From the NCBI GenBank assembly GCA_012934845.2, contig WNNJ02000838.1, positions 1 through 64,000 on the forward strand: DNA of 64,000 nucleotides. The letters run 5' to 3'. Under the pieces are notes generated by a model. The model was not told the origin of the DNA and did not search any database. It worked only from the letters and a program-made list of their open reading frames with translations. Both the position numbers and the translations under genes were made by a program. This document shows, piece by piece, positions 40,985 through 53,270 of the stretch. How positions within the stretch are numbered: position 1 is the stretch's first letter; each line of letters starts with the position of its first letter. The DNA comes from Pomphorhynchus laevis. Its lineage: Eukaryota; Acanthocephala; Palaeacanthocephala; Echinorhynchida; Pomphorhynchidae.

Positions 40985-41090
40985 ATGTAGAGATTTTTGA
41001 CTAATCAAAAAGCTCTATTTTTGACCAATCAAAATACTATATTTTTTGACCAATCAAAACTCTGTATTTTTTGACGAATCAAAAATTTTT
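40985..41090 (+). repeat. TTTTTGACCAATCAAAA array, left of fossil element
   Basis: Four degenerate units of about 24 bases (CTSTATTTTTTGACCAATCAAAA), preceded by ATATGTAGAGATTTTTGAC. The same array and the same lead-in occur at 42673-42850. Confidence 0.85.
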
Positions 41091-41189
41091 CACATTTGTA
41101 ATTTTTAAAAATGTAATTTTTCACTAACAAATGTATGAATGTCAAACGTATTCATTGCAACCCATACATTGTTTACTAATTAAATTGTT

Positions 41190-42640
41190 TAATTAAAGTA
41201 ATCCATTATCTGTTTGAAAAGCTTTTATAATATTTACTTTCTTAACAACGATATTGTTTGCCTCCTGAGATTCTAAATGAAACATCTTCCCATGTCGGCA
41301 GGATATAGCTGTCCAGCGACAGATATGGATTTGTAGTCGCCCTGATATCTCCGTATATTCTAATTGACCGATTAGATTTACATGCAATGACTATAGGCGT
41401 AGCCCATTCTATGATTTCATTGTGAATGTTCATTGCCTCCAAAATGTTTGCATCCATCTATTTCTGTAATTCTGCTTCCACCTTAGACCGCAATGTGATT
41501 GGAACCCGGCAGCTATTGAAATATCTAACTCTTGCATTTGATGTCAAGGTGATTTCTACGATTGTACATCTGACTGGATTGATTGGTGTTCAAAAATTGA
41601 CAAATTTTCTTCAGTAATACTGATAGATTATCGAGGATATCATCCTCTTTACATTCATCGATATCTATGATTAAAATACGTTAAAATGGGCATACTACTG
41701 AAAATCATCAGAGATCAAAGGCTACAATCCACGGTTTCCGTGGTTTAGTAAAAAACAATGACTGCCTTCATCTACAATCTGCATGAACATTATTCAATCT
41801 TACTGTAACTTGACACCTTCCTAAAATAGCCAGTTTACCATTTTAGGTTATTACTAGGGTAGCCCATTCTATGGTTTCATTGTGAATGCTCACTGCCTCC
41901 AAAATGTTGGCATCCACCTATCTCTGTAATTCTGCCTTACCTTAGACCGCAAAGTGATCGGAACCGGCGACTATTGAAATATCTAACTCTTGCATTTGAT
42001 GTCAAAGTGATTTCTACGATTGTGCATATGACGGAAGTGGTTAGTGGATCAAAAATTGACATATTTTCTTCAGTAATAGTGATAGATTATCGAGGATATC
42101 ATCCTCTTTACATTCATCGATATCTATGATTGAAATACGTTAAAATGGGCATACTACTGAAAATCATCAGAGATCAAAGGCTACAATCCACGGTTTCCGT
42201 GGTGTACAATCTGCGTCGAAAATTATTCAATCTTACTGTTTCTTGACATCTTCCTAAAATGGCCAGTTTACCATTTTAAGTTATTACTAGGGTAAAACAT
42301 TGGATTACCGATTCTTTTCCATGCTGATTTAGTATGTACTGACACTCGCACCTGTATCATATTCCATCATGGTTTGCATATCATTAATCTCAACCGAAAC
42401 CGCCGGTATACTTTCATTACACTGAATCACATCAATTGTATTTAAGGCTGCATGGCCATCGTCTTCCTCTATCACAGTTTTAATGGAGGCTCGTGATCGA
42501 CTGCATGATTGAAAACGCCCGATCCATCCACATCGATAACATTTCTTATCTTTAGCATTGCAGTTGGTGTAAGGATGCCATCTTCCGCAACGTGAGCATT
42601 TTATTTGCTGACCTCATTTATTATTTAATTGTGTTGTAAT
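41190..42640 (-). mobile_element. Old Ty3/gypsy-like retroelement fossil
   Basis: Minus-strand remnants of an LTR-class element: zinc-knuckle and aspartic-protease-like parts toward 42640 and a reverse-transcriptase part toward 41190, in the order expected for Ty3/gypsy. A portion of about 465 bases in the middle is present twice in tandem. It is clearly broken, with several breaks and no recognisable LTRs, so it is probably old. Both sides carry copies of one short tandem repeat. Confidence 0.7.
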
Positions 42641-42672
42641 TCTTTCAACTTATAAAATAAGTTAAAAGAACA

Positions 42673-42850
42673 TATTATATGTAGAGATTTTTGACTAATC
42701 AAAAAGCTGTATTTGTGACCAATCAAAACACTGTATTTTTTTGACCAATCAACAAACTGTATTTTTTGACCAATAAAAACACTGTATTTTTTGACCAATC
42801 AACAAACTGTATTTTTTTATTAATCAAAACACTGTATTTTTTTGTTTTTA
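42673..42850 (+). repeat. TTTTTGACCAATCAAAA array, right of fossil element
   Basis: Six to seven units with lead-in ATATGTAGAGATTTTTGAC, equal to the array at 40985. A block CAACTTATAAAATAAGTTAAAA stands just before and just after this array (about 42648 and 42870). Confidence 0.85.
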
Positions 42851-43205
42851 TTTTTTTCTAGCGCATGTTTCAACTTATAAAATAAGTTAAAAGAAATATA
42901 ATAATTATTAAATAATTTATTTGTAGCTGATCCTTTTTGATCAGCTATTTCTTCTTTACCGATTTCGTTCGTTCGGTTAAATATCGGTGAATTTACATCT
43001 AATTCTTTTTTAGTTGTGTTGTCGTGAGTTGCTGCTGAACGATGTTTAATCGCAAAAGCTTGTCGCAACTTGAAAAGCAAATAGAATGTTTTTATTTTTT
43101 TAGCAAGTTTTTACTTTTTTGACAACAAGTGCTTTTTTGGCAGAAACATGCGATTTATTATTCGTTATATTGCTTAATGTTAAGCATGCGATCTATTATT
43201 AATGT
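42851..43205. other. Short unrecognised stretch
   Basis: A minus-strand open frame with a charged protein (MLFKLRQAFAIKHRS onward, from 43080) has no recognisable family. It may belong to the neighbouring fossil or be chance. Confidence 0.3.
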
Positions 43206-43209
43206 TTGA

Positions 43210-43685
43210 AAAAAAAAAGATTTATTTTTACTTTGCAAATGGGTGCCAGCGCATGTTCACGTGACCACGAAGAAAAACGACAAACAAAAATCTAAATCAT
43301 GTGTCGAGAAAGTGGGAACAGAGGAGGTATTTGAATGTGAAATAGGAGGGAGTGCGGTGGACGTCGAGAGGGAGTTGATTCCAGGCGAGTGAGGCGGCGA
43401 CGAAAAAGGATCGGAGATCGTAGTTGTTGGAGTGATTGGGAACGTAGAGTAAGAGGGTATGACAAAATCACAGCGATATCGTGGTGGAGAGAGTGTTGTC
43501 TCAGAAAGGGAGGTTTATGAACGATGAGGAACCAACAGCGATGAGACGAAAAGTTACGAGAAGAAGGCGGAGTTAAATGCGGATGTGGATGGTGAGCCAG
43601 GAGAGTTCGACACGATATGTGGATGTGTGGTCGAAGCGATGGAGACGAAAGAGCACTCGAACGGCGGAGTTGATGTTTTTATTGT
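43210..43685 (-). mobile_element. 5'-truncated LINE, family E copy 6
   Basis: Starts with the family tail (GATTTATTTTTAC, GCAAATGGGTGCCAGCGCATG, GACCAC) and continues with coding-end sequence closely matching 20215-20515 (GAGGGAGTTGATTCCAGGCGAG, GATGCGGATGTGGATGGTG). The 5' end is lost at about 43685. The 3' hairpin is degraded here. Confidence 0.8.
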
Positions 43686-43689
43686 AGAC

Positions 43690-44400
43690 CGCTTGATATT
43701 CCCTGCTTTTTAGTGATCGCCACAATGTCATAAAATCAAATTTGTGGGATGTTGAAGAAAAATTTCAAAATATAATAAGTTTAAGTATGAAATAAAAAAT
43801 AAAACATTATAAAAAGAAATTTTTTTTGAAAAATTTACAGAAAAGAAAAAAGTATTGCTATCGTGATCAAAATATTCTTTTTGATACCGCTGGTTTAGCA
43901 CGCAATCGAATACGCATATTCAACGGTTCAGTATCGATTGAGGATACACTATAGTTTTGATTTTCGCGGCTTGATTTCGTAATCTCTTCTCTGCCGTTTA
44001 GTGTCGAAATATCGACGATGCCATCGTCAGCGGTGGTTTCGTAGTCACCCAAAATGTTGACGGACAGTCCTCGATCAAACGTCGACCTTGTAATCCCTCA
44101 TCAATGCTATCCAATTTTCTGTTGTAGACGTCTGTCTGGTCTCCGTAAGCGGAGCCCAGACAACCTTGTCAGGTGACACTTTCTTATAGCAATTCCATCA
44201 ATGTAGACACTGACATTCCTTAATTATATATGTCCGATCCTAAGTGAATTTAAATTTTTGGATCGGACAAAAATTTACAGAGTAATTTTTTGGGGTTCAA
44301 TTAGTAGAATTTTCGCTAAGAGAAAATAACTAAGTGTCTCCGTAGCCAACGACACAAATGAGTATTCAAGTATTGAGTAGCATCGCACAAGGACACAATG
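43690..44400. other. Unrecognised stretch with one inverted repeat
   Basis: The minus-strand open frame 44052-43867 (MGDYETTADDGIVDISTLNG onward) ends in a basic tail but belongs to no family I recognise; it may be a decayed exon. TGTCCGATCC (44232-44241) and GGATCGGACA (44261-44270) form perfect 10-bp arms. Confidence 0.4.
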
Positions 44401-46350
44401 GTACTTGTACGATTTTAATTCCGAGACACATCCTGAGTCATCGGTTGCGCAAGTAGCAAAACTTTTTGCCCATCGTATTTGGACATGTAAAGTTCAAAAC
44501 CAAATCTATCCGCCCTCCCTTGGAATTAGAGACCCACCGTCGGGCCGTTTACTGTCGATTCTACTTTGGACCACTTGGCTCTAAGCGACAGGGAACGTCG
44601 GCGGCTGTGAGTACCATCTCTGTAGGTGTGTTTCCAGTGGATTATCTGCCCCGCATATGTTTTGCTATTCCAGCAATCCCTGTATATAAGCCGGGTCGTC
44701 ATTTGCTAAGAAACCAGGCCGAACGTTTTGTAGGGTTTAACCAGTTAGATTCTGAGATCCGCCTACCGATGCCAAAAAGGCTGGCCTTGCAGTATTTTGC
44801 ATTGATGAGATCCTCAGTCCTCCAATTTTAACCGGTAACGTTTACTGATTCTACGTGCTGTCGTTCAGCCGGATATTAAGAGTGCATTTCAGGGCTAACC
44901 ATACCATTCCGTCGTATCTCTTTATTTCTTGACTTTGGGGTTACTTTTGGTTAGGCGAATTCATTCCGCAACAAAAACACTGCATCGTGTCTAGCCAGCA
45001 ACTTAAATCTTCCAAATGTACAATCTAACTGTACTGTTGCTTGCTCCAGATGCAACCGATGTACTATCGCCCACTAGGGATCCAAGCATTTCAGATACGT
45101 CTGGATTAATTAGTTTTGCTCCAGAGAAAGCGGACTCGATCGCTTTGTACAGCGATGCTATAAATCCTTTGTGATAACCTCACATTTGTCCGGATTTATA
45201 ACCAAGCCAAGACCAGTACCGAAATCTACTATGCGACGAATATCGTTGATCAGTTCAATGCGATTACCACTAAGCGTACATTCGTCAATGTACCACGTTG
45301 AAATGGGGGAAATCGTCGATTCAAACACCGCATGTATAGCAACACTAAATAGCAAAGGCCCAAGCGGATCACATTGATGTATTCCCTGCTCTGAATGCAA
45401 CACAAGCTCTCTGAATTAAAGATTGCTCGGTTGTGCGTAGCATGTTTTTATCCATGACAGAATTACAGGAAAGTGTTTAGATATTACCTTGAAAATAGAG
45501 TCCTTGCTTACCCAGTTAAAGACGTTTTGAAAATCTATCTTCAAAAGAGCGTATCCCGGTGTCATATCGTTGCGCAGGAAATTACGAGTTACGTGGACGA
45601 TAACTTCGGATCCCTTTTTATACCGGCTCCAAATTGAAGGGGCATTAAGAATTCTAACGCCATCTTGAAGTAGCTGCTCGTCTGAGGTGGCAATGTTATT
45701 GGCAGAGCTAATCAAGCGAATTACCCCACGTCTCCATCGTTGATTTTTTCGAATGCTTGTGGATAGAAACGATGTTCTTCTCGCTCAGCGGATTTAGCGC
45801 AGTCAGCTTCTTTGCGCTTGGGTATATGGATATCCACATGTTTAGATAGTAAAGATGTTTGGTTGAACGTAGTGCATAATTCACTATGTGTTCGCTCAAT
45901 GCTTTTGCGACTAGTTTATCAGTTTTCTTTGATGGACGTTTAAGCGAGTATTGCGGGAAACGTAAAGTCAGCCAATACTCAATGTTCTGACGGAATCTTC
46001 GCAACAGAGGTAAGCAAGGACGATAATTTTCTAGCTACGGATTCCCCGATCTCCCGTGGGATTCTTCGTATTGGACGTGGTCCGCACTCATCCATCGATT
46101 TAAAACTGCTTTTATAATGATATCATTTGTAGTTGGGTCTTCATCTTGTTAAAGATGAGATATGCCAACGCTGTTGTGAGTGGACCGAGTGGAAGGTGTT
46201 GCGTTAGCTATCGGTAACATACCCGAACCGAGACATCCTGGAGCACGACCATGTTTACGGAGAAATCCAGTTGCTATAGCGACGAAACTACGCTTGCAGC
46301 CTGTATATCAAACATTTATAATTGGTAGTTCCTTATTATGTACGTTTGGA
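44400..46350 (-). mobile_element. Decayed RLE-type LINE, family C copy 2
   Basis: In minus-strand order: an N-terminal part (about 46004-45708), RT motif A region (YALLKIDFQNVFN, about 45550), motif B (EQGIHQCDPLGPLLF, about 45390), motif C as WYIDECTL (an eroded Y-x-DD, about 45300), IGGLRISS..ARPAFLAS (about 44800) and RPDGGSLIP (about 44530), the last typical of the RLE-like C-terminus also seen in C-1 at 51345. It is in many frames. Confidence 0.75.
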
Positions 46351-46369
46351 TCTGTTTCAGTTGCCGCAT

Positions 46370-46640
46370 AATCATGAGACAATGGACAACGTGCACCTCT
46401 GAATGACGTTTGAAGTTTGCTCAGAATGATTGCAATTTGTGGCTAACTGCAGTAATTCGGAAGCACAGAATCCACAGAGAAATTCCTTTGACAATATGTG
46501 CGTAGATCGACTCGACGGCACTGCAACGGTTGTCCATACATCGCATCCAGATTTACTACAAGCCACCTCGTGTCGTTCATAGGCAGGATCAGCGTTCACT
46601 GAACGCTGATTCTGCCTATGAACAACGCGCACCTCTGAAC
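46370..46640 (-). mobile_element. LINE ORF1 fragment (PHD-like zinc domain)
   Basis: The minus-strand frame 46632-46372 has VACSKSGCDVWTTVAVP...EFLCGFCASELLQL, matching the PHD-like start of LINE E-1 ORF1 (CDNKNCNVWTHVAIP...FLCGFC). Its outer part is a 49-base palindrome (46575-46623). The direct repeats ACAACGYGCACCTCTGAA lie at 46386-46403 and 46622-46639. Confidence 0.65.
46575..46623. repeat. 49-base near-perfect palindrome
   Basis: 24-base arms starting GTTCATAGGCAG and ending CTGCCTATGAAC, one central base, one mismatch. It is followed at once by a direct repeat of 46386-46403. Confidence 0.9.
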
Positions 46641-48330
46641 GTGCCCTAAGCGTACGATTGCCCTTCCCCCGATAAGTATGAATGTTAATGTTTTATTGAA
46701 AGATATTTACAATTATTAAATTTTTGATGCCTTTATTCTGTACGTTGCTTCGATCCCAATTTTTAAGCCAACAACAGTACGCTACATTTCAGTATTGATG
46801 GACCTCATCAGCTATTGATCCAATAATTACATTCCACGTTTCGGTCTTATAATGTTGGCTGACGATCACTCGGCTCGTCTGCTTTTATTAGCAATTATTT
46901 TTAATGAAAGACTTTCGTCTTACATTACACTCGGCTACTTGATTGAAAACGATAACATCAAACCAGACCCACAACATTTTGAGCCTTTGGTGACACTTTT
47001 CATTCCTCGAAATCACTACGAGTATCAAATAATCAAAAAAGTAGTGTTCTCATAATATTCAATCAGATTGGATATCAAGTTTTTCGGATGTCTTATTTCT
47101 CGCATTTCGGAAGAGCCAAAATGCGAGAAATATGCTGAAAGGATTAACATCGTGGATCATAGTGTATTCCCACCTCCTGTATTCGATTAGGTGTATAGGT
47201 ACAGTTGTTATACGTGTCTTGATTGGGATAGCAGCTGCGAAAACCATTAGCGATCAAGAAAATTAGAATATTTTTAAATAGTTGATAATGTGATCCATTT
47301 TTGATAAGGAATTATTGGATCTGGATCAACGAAGTTAGGTTATAGTATCAACAAAATAATATAATCGTACAATAAATATAATATAAAATAGAAAATATAC
47401 ATTAATTATAAACTTCATTAATAAATGTATAGATAACATAAATATAGCCGGACTTTTAAATAATTCTAAAAGGAAAGAAATATTTTTAATAGTTTTTACT
47501 GATCCATTATTGATAAGTAATTATTGGAACTGGATCAAAAATAATTTCTTATTTTCTTTGATTCAGCTCCAATAATTATTTAGTAAAGAAATTACTTAAT
47601 ATTTTCGGATTTTAATACGAAATTATCAAAATACGAAACAATTTATTATTTAATTCGAATAAAATCGAAGGATAAATATTTTTTTAAACTAATACAATTT
47701 TTAGATTTAACGATATTTATTGTAAGCGAAACTTTTCATTAGAGCGATATAATTTAAATATGAACGAAGTTTTTAGATCCAATTGTCAATTTAAGATTAA
47801 TCAAATTGATCCAATTATTAAATGGCAATTGATCCTATTGTTATCGATTGGTTGATAGTACAAACACATCGCTTAAGCTCAAACATACCAGTTCTTTAAG
47901 TATAGTTAACGATTAAAAGTATAAAAATGTTGAGGAATGAAAAATAAGAAAATGTGCATATTTTCATATCTTTATTTTTTGCAAAGTTCTTTTTGTTAGG
48001 ATGCCATTATGTCCAACTATAAAATCTTTGTCAATTTAGTAAAATGTTTGCTTACAAATACAAATCTTAATTGCTTACAAATCTTAATTGTTGTAAAATA
48101 CGCGTAATTTTGCATATGAAATTGTTCAAATTAGATCGAGAATAATCCGAAATGATATTCAAGATTTAAATTAAAAAATATAAATATTTGCAGCTTATAT
48201 ATAATTCACAAAGAGATACGAAAGAAATGCTTTTGATAATTGAAATTTTGAAGTAAAGAATCACACGTTAATTTTTTCAATAAATCAAATTAAAATAATA
48301 TTTTAGACGGAATAAATAAATAATCTAGAT
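46641..48330. other. AT-rich stretch without recognised genes
   Basis: Low-complexity AT-rich DNA. Short direct repeats with ATTATTGGAWCTGGATCAA occur near 47310 and 47520. A 67-codon frame at 46852-47055 has no family resemblance and no supporting context. Confidence 0.5.
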
Positions 48331-48339
48331 ATTACATCA

Positions 48340-48430
48340 AATTAAATGGAGATTTAAAAGTAATATATAACATATTAATATATGTTACCGGCATTAGGAC
48401 GAAAAAAACATTAAAATTTTAATTAGCAAA
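48340..48430 (+). mobile_element. Possible Penelope-like N-terminal relic
   Basis: TACCGGCATTAGGACGAAAAAA translates LPALGRKKTLKF, resembling LTPLGRKICNYNKEL in the N-terminal region of the PLE at 51890. Very short and weak. Confidence 0.3.
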
Positions 48431-48599
48431 TGTTTATACTAATTTATTTCATATCAAATTTGCATTTCAGTCAAGAAATAGAAATAATACACTGAAATTT
48501 TGTTTCGTTCAAATGTGAATGTAATTTCAGTAATATATCAAATGTTTTGACAAATATATTTTATTTCAAATTTGTAATCCATTCAATAAATATGGAATT

Positions 48600-48715
48600 A
48601 AAATATGGATTGGATCCTGCTTTTGGATCGCCCTGCTTTCGAATTATTAGTTTAAATCGTCCTGATTTTCGATCAACAATCGTCCTGCTTTCAAATCGTC
48701 CTGCTTTTGGATCTG
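48600..48715. repeat. Degenerate ATCGTCCTGCTTTYGA repeat
   Basis: About six irregular units of TCGTCCTGCTTTCGA / GATCCTGCTTTTGGATC. Small and diverged. Confidence 0.6.
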
Positions 48716-48739
48716 ACCAACAAGGTCTAAATGACAATC

Positions 48740-51700
48740 ACTGGATTTATTTTACAATGAACCGGTCAACATGCACATGCGCAGTATGTCATTTACGGTT
48801 TCGTCTTACGGCTTCATGACTGCTGTTTAAACACGGCAAACACCGTAGCTGTGCCGGATTCAACAGACCACCACTTTTAAATTGCGGTGAACATGATACA
48901 TTAGCGGCTTACGTGGAAAACGACACTAACTAGGCCGACATCGACTCAATTGGCTCAATGTAGTTGTCATTCACCGATCGTTTTACGCTCGTTTTGGAGC
49001 GCCACTGCCCCGTTATCCTACGTACCCCGCTGGGTTCTCGAGCTTCAATCGCGCAGACACTCGAAACGGCTCTAGTGCATGTGAATACCGACCCCACAGC
49101 TGAGTCAAACTGGGTAGCCCTCCTTTACTCTGCAAAGGCTTGCCTTAGTGTTAGCAGCAAGGAATCAATGTAGGACGACGGCACGAGCCTGACTGCAAAG
49201 ATCAAGCAAGCTACACAGTCATTCTCTGTCATCAAACCATCACTGGGAAACGAGCAACATAAATGGAAGACAAGGAATAACATTGTCTCGAGTATCGTGG
49301 GAACATCGTCAAGATAAATCGAGGTGGCGAAGATGATAACAAGGAAGGTCGAAGACGAGGACATCAAGGGGGCTATTAGAATTGCTTCAAGTGACGAAAA
49401 GCTCCTCCCTTGTCCCCCGAAAATGCGCAGATGATGCGCCTTTAACATTCACCGAGGAACACTAATATTCAATCCGGTATATACTCAACAGTTCTCCCAG
49501 AGGCGATCATAGCAACTCCAAATGACGTTATCGCGGCGATGCGCTCATTTCATAAAGGAACGGCCGGAGGTTTTGACGGACTTGGCTTACGTCACCTTAA
49601 AGACCTAGTCGGCAAAGGAGACACTTTGAGAGTCATAGGACTGGACAAACAGTTTACAAATTTCATCAATATCGTGCTCAGAGGAAATGTACCAAAAACA
49701 GTTCAGTCCTATTTCTTTGGCGCCACTCTACTGAGTTTCAACAAGAAAGATGGAGGGATTCGTCCCATCGCAATTGGCAATACACTTCGTCAGTTGTGGC
49801 GAAGACTGCCTCGCTACTGATTCGCAATGAAGCTGTCACATTTCTGAAGCCTTATCAGATCGGCGTTGGAGTAAAATCATGTTGTAAAGCGGCAGTGCAC
49901 GACATACGCTTGTTACTCTATGAGGGAATGACGTGCGGGGAAGGCCTGTTAAAGATAGATTTTACTAGTGCCTTCAACAATGTTAGTCATACAACTGTGC
50001 TAACGGAAACGACACAGCACTTTCCCATGTTATCCCGCTTCGTTAATTGTTGCTACACCATCGTAAGTCTCCTGCAATACGGCGATCACACGATCAAATC
50101 ACGAGATTGAGTTCAACAAAGCGATCCTCTCGTGCCGCTATTATTCTGCATATTCATCAATCCACTGCTCAAAATACTCACTTCAGATTCAATGTTTGAT
50201 ATCTCGACGACTCGCTATCGCAGGCCACGGAAGACATATGCCACGATATCGAACTACTAACCCAACTCGGCCCTAAATTCGCGCTATATCTAAACGAAAT
50301 GCGAATTCGTTTAACACTCACTAACCGCGCTACCAAGGATTCGCACAATTCTCACAGGTATAAAACACGTTGAGTCGACTGATGTCACTCTACTGGGGCC
50401 GCCCTAGCCAGCTCAGTAACCGCAGATAAGGTACTACTTGACAAGATATTGCAACTGAAATTGATGGGTAGCCGCTTGGCTGGACTCAACACACCTTGCA
50501 TTTTTCTGCTTCAGAATTTTCTTAGCGCCACAAAACTGATGTACACACTCAGATCCACGTCATGCTACCAAAGCAGTGTTCTCCAGGATTATGATGCTGC
50601 TCTGAGGGATTAACTTGAGAAAGTACTTAACGTGAAATTATCATCATCTAGCTGGCAACAAGCCAACTTGCCGATAACTCACGGGAATCTAGGCATTTCA
50701 AGCGTAACACTCACTGCCACACAAGCTTACTTATCGTCTTATCTGACATCGCTATCGGTCGTCCTTGGTCATCTCCCTACAGAACTTCAAAACTCATTGC
50801 TGTTCAAAACGAAAGATTTTCACTAAACCTTGAACATTGGCACTTAATTAGTAAACAGCAGAGCTCTGGCTTCCGGCGAGAACAACCAAATGATTGGTTC
50901 TATCCAATTAACGCCACAGACGCCGAGTATTTGCCTACTTTGGGAACCATGCAAAAAATAAAGCATCCCTCTATTCGAGGTGAGTGCGCTCGAGCTCGCG
51001 GCAAGTGCTACCGAAGCAATTACCACAGCCCGCCTGATCAGCGTTAAGGCACCCGCTGCTGGAGCATTCCTACAGGCAGTTCCAATGTCCACGACTGGAA
51101 CTTTGCTTACAGACCAAGTCTTAAGAGTGCCAATCGCCTTACGATTAGAAGCGCCAATATGCCAACCCACACGTGCCGTTGCGGTGCAATCGTTGACCGG
51201 CTAGGAACGCATGGCTTGAGTTGTTCACGTTCTGCTGACCGTTTTGCCCGTCATTTAATGCTAAACAGCATAGTTCAAGATGGGCTAAGAAAAGCTTACG
51301 TACCGAGCCGCATTGAACCTCCAGGTTTAACTCGCTACGACCGAAAACGACCGGATGGCGGCACGGTGACCCCATGGAAACGTGGGAATTTTGCATGCTG
51401 GGACGTGACATGTGTGAATCCACTGTCTCCATGTCATTTATCTACGGCGTTGTCAGGCTCAGATACCGTAGCCACAGTAGCTAAGGAAAGAAAGAAGAAA
51501 AAGTACGAGACCATCACATCCAGTGTCATGGATTTCATACCGATAGGTATTGAAATCGGCGCCTTGGGTAGAGAGGCTATCGTTCTTTTTGACGATCTCG
51601 GCAAGCGTCTCTCCCGTCACTGCGACGAGTCTCGCGCAAAGGCGTTTTTATTCCAGAGGATCAGCCTGGCCGTGCAAACCGGTAACGCAGTTTCTAGGCT

Positions 51701-51740
51701 GGGGACGACGGACAGAGACACTGATAACTTTTAAGTAATA
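48740..51740 (+). mobile_element. Broken RLE-type LINE, family C copy 1, nearly full length
   Basis: It begins with a zinc-finger-like piece (CTCAVCHLRF...H, about 48770) and continues with an N-terminal region (LETALVHVNTDPTAESNWVALLYSAKACL, 49065-49160) and RT parts. The RT parts are GFDGLGLRHLKDLV (49572), PKTVQSYFFGATL and DGGIRPIAIGN (49690-49780), and LLKIDFTSAFNNVS (49945, motif A). The long end frame 51159-51734 carries CRCGAIVDRLGTHGLSC, RFARH, RPDGGTVTPW, FACWDVTC and KERKKKKY. The RPD...W..WDVT...KKKY order indicates a PD-(D/E)XK-type nuclease as in RLE LINEs. Several frame breaks separate the parts. Confidence 0.82.
51159..51734 (+). pseudogene. LINE C-1 C-terminal zinc and RLE-like nuclease domain
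   Basis: A 191-residue open frame with a zinc cluster (CRCG...H.LSC), RFARH, RPDGG (probable acidic active-site motif), WDVTC, a lysine-rich KERKKKKY and QRISLAVQTGNAVSRLGT, a sequence common at the C-terminus of this LINE type in many invertebrates. It is intact in itself but detached from the RT frames. It differs from the family A nuclease, which has RHN..., PD...FIDV...KY, so A and C are separate families. Confidence 0.78.
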
Positions 51741-51799
51741 ACTTTATTTATTTTATTTATTATATTAGTTTAATAATACCAGTTTAGTGTTTTTCTAAA

Positions 51800-53270
51800 A
51801 TAAAATTCAAATTATAAAATATATATAGAAATTGTTTTTGTAAAGAAATAATAGGATCAGATTTAAGTAAATATATTCCTAAAATAAGGTATAAGTTGTT
51901 AACGCCATTAGGGCGAAAAATTTGTAATTATAATAAAGAATTAAAATCAATATGTAACGATAATATTAGAAACATTTTAGAAACAGAATGCAATTGCAAA
52001 AATTCTTAATTTTGATAAAATAAATGAGCATATATTTACACATAATCTAGAATTAATTTGAGATAGCTAATAAAGGAAATTGCTATCAAAAGAGTATAAA
52101 TAATAACAATATAAATAAAATTTACAATTCGTTATATAATGACTTAAATGCTTACTTTGGAAAGCTGATTATGTGAAAGCTTAAATGCTATTCATTTGAA
52201 AAAATATAAAAAGAAAATAAAATGAAAATAACAAACAATTATAAAAGGAAAGATAAAATTAATAAAGATATGTATAAAGAACTTACTTAATTAAAGGATA
52301 ACTATATAATAACAAATATTGATAAAGCTAGCAATAACTTTGTCTTCATATGCAAAAAGCTTTATTATGATATACTAATGAAAGAGGTTAATTCTAATGA
52401 TTTAAATGTAAATCTAACATATGAACGTAGTGAGTTGAGTTTTGAAACAATTATTATAAGTCACTGTTCTATAATAGATAAAAGGGTTAAGGTTGAATCA
52501 GATAAAAAAACTATACCTATATTATATTGGAATCCAAAATTACATAAAAATCCAATAAAACCTAGGTTCATATGTAGTGCGTTTAAATGTACATTAAAAC
52601 CACTTTCTGTCTATATGAATAAAATACTTAAAGTAATTAAAGCACACTTTAAAAAATATTGCAAGGTAATCGAAATTAATACTGGTATAAAACACTATTT
52701 CAGTATTAATTCTACAAAAGAATTTTTAGAACAGACAAAAGGAATAAATTTTCAGAATATAAATACGTTCGATTTTAGTACGCGTTATACAAATTTAGAT
52801 TTAGTAGATATCAAAGAAGCGTTAGTAAAATTAATTAATCTTATATTCGGAAAAAGATATACATATATATGTTATAATAATTATAACGCCTATCTAACAA
52901 AAATTAAACCATCAAATAAATATAAATATATGGATAAAATTGAATTAATAGAATCCTTAAATATTTTGATAAATCAAAATTATTTAAAAGTAGGGACATC
53001 TATATTTAGACAAGTAAAAGGTGTTCCAATGGGTGGTAATAGTAGCCCAATTATAGCTGACTTGTTTTTAAAATTTATAGTTCAATTCTAGCAATTTTTA
53101 TTCAATAAGCGAACAAATTTATCCAGGTAGCCCTATTCTTAATAAAGCCAATATCAATGATAAAGAAAGTATATATCTTGATATAAACTTTAAATTCACA
53201 TCAATTAAAACTAGTTTGTATTAATATCGTAAAGATGACATTTAAATTTACAAGAAAAACATTTTCGCAT
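51800..53270 (+). mobile_element. Penelope-like element copy 1, broken
   Basis: The N-terminal part reads SKYIPKIRYKLLTPLGRKI and ILETECNCKNS (51860-52010). The RT frame 52378-53091 has PILYWNPKLHKNPIKPRFI, NTFDFSTRYTNLDLVDIKEA (motif A) and FRQVKGVPMGGNSSPIIADL (motif B), hallmarks of PLE reverse transcriptases. No GIY-YIG endonuclease was seen after the RT or in the short N-terminal part, so it may be of the endonuclease-lacking class, or the domain is lost. The RT frame stops before motif C. A second, overlapping piece follows at 53270. Confidence 0.82.
52378..53091 (+). pseudogene. PLE reverse transcriptase fragment
   Basis: 238 codons from MKEVNSND to the stop after FLKFIVQF. It holds RT motifs 1-2, A and B but not C. 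An upstream in-frame-like DKASNNFVFICKKLYYDIL just before the ATG belongs to the same protein, so this ATG is internal and the protein was longer. Confidence 0.8.

Noticed and set aside
43867-44052. 61-codon minus-strand frame as a host gene
   Set aside because: Could be a decayed exon or element end, but nothing identifies it. Recorded only as an unrecognised stretch.
44466-44831. 121-codon plus-strand open frame
   Set aside because: Antisense shadow of the family C LINE, whose minus strand here encodes the RPDGG and PAFLAS pieces.
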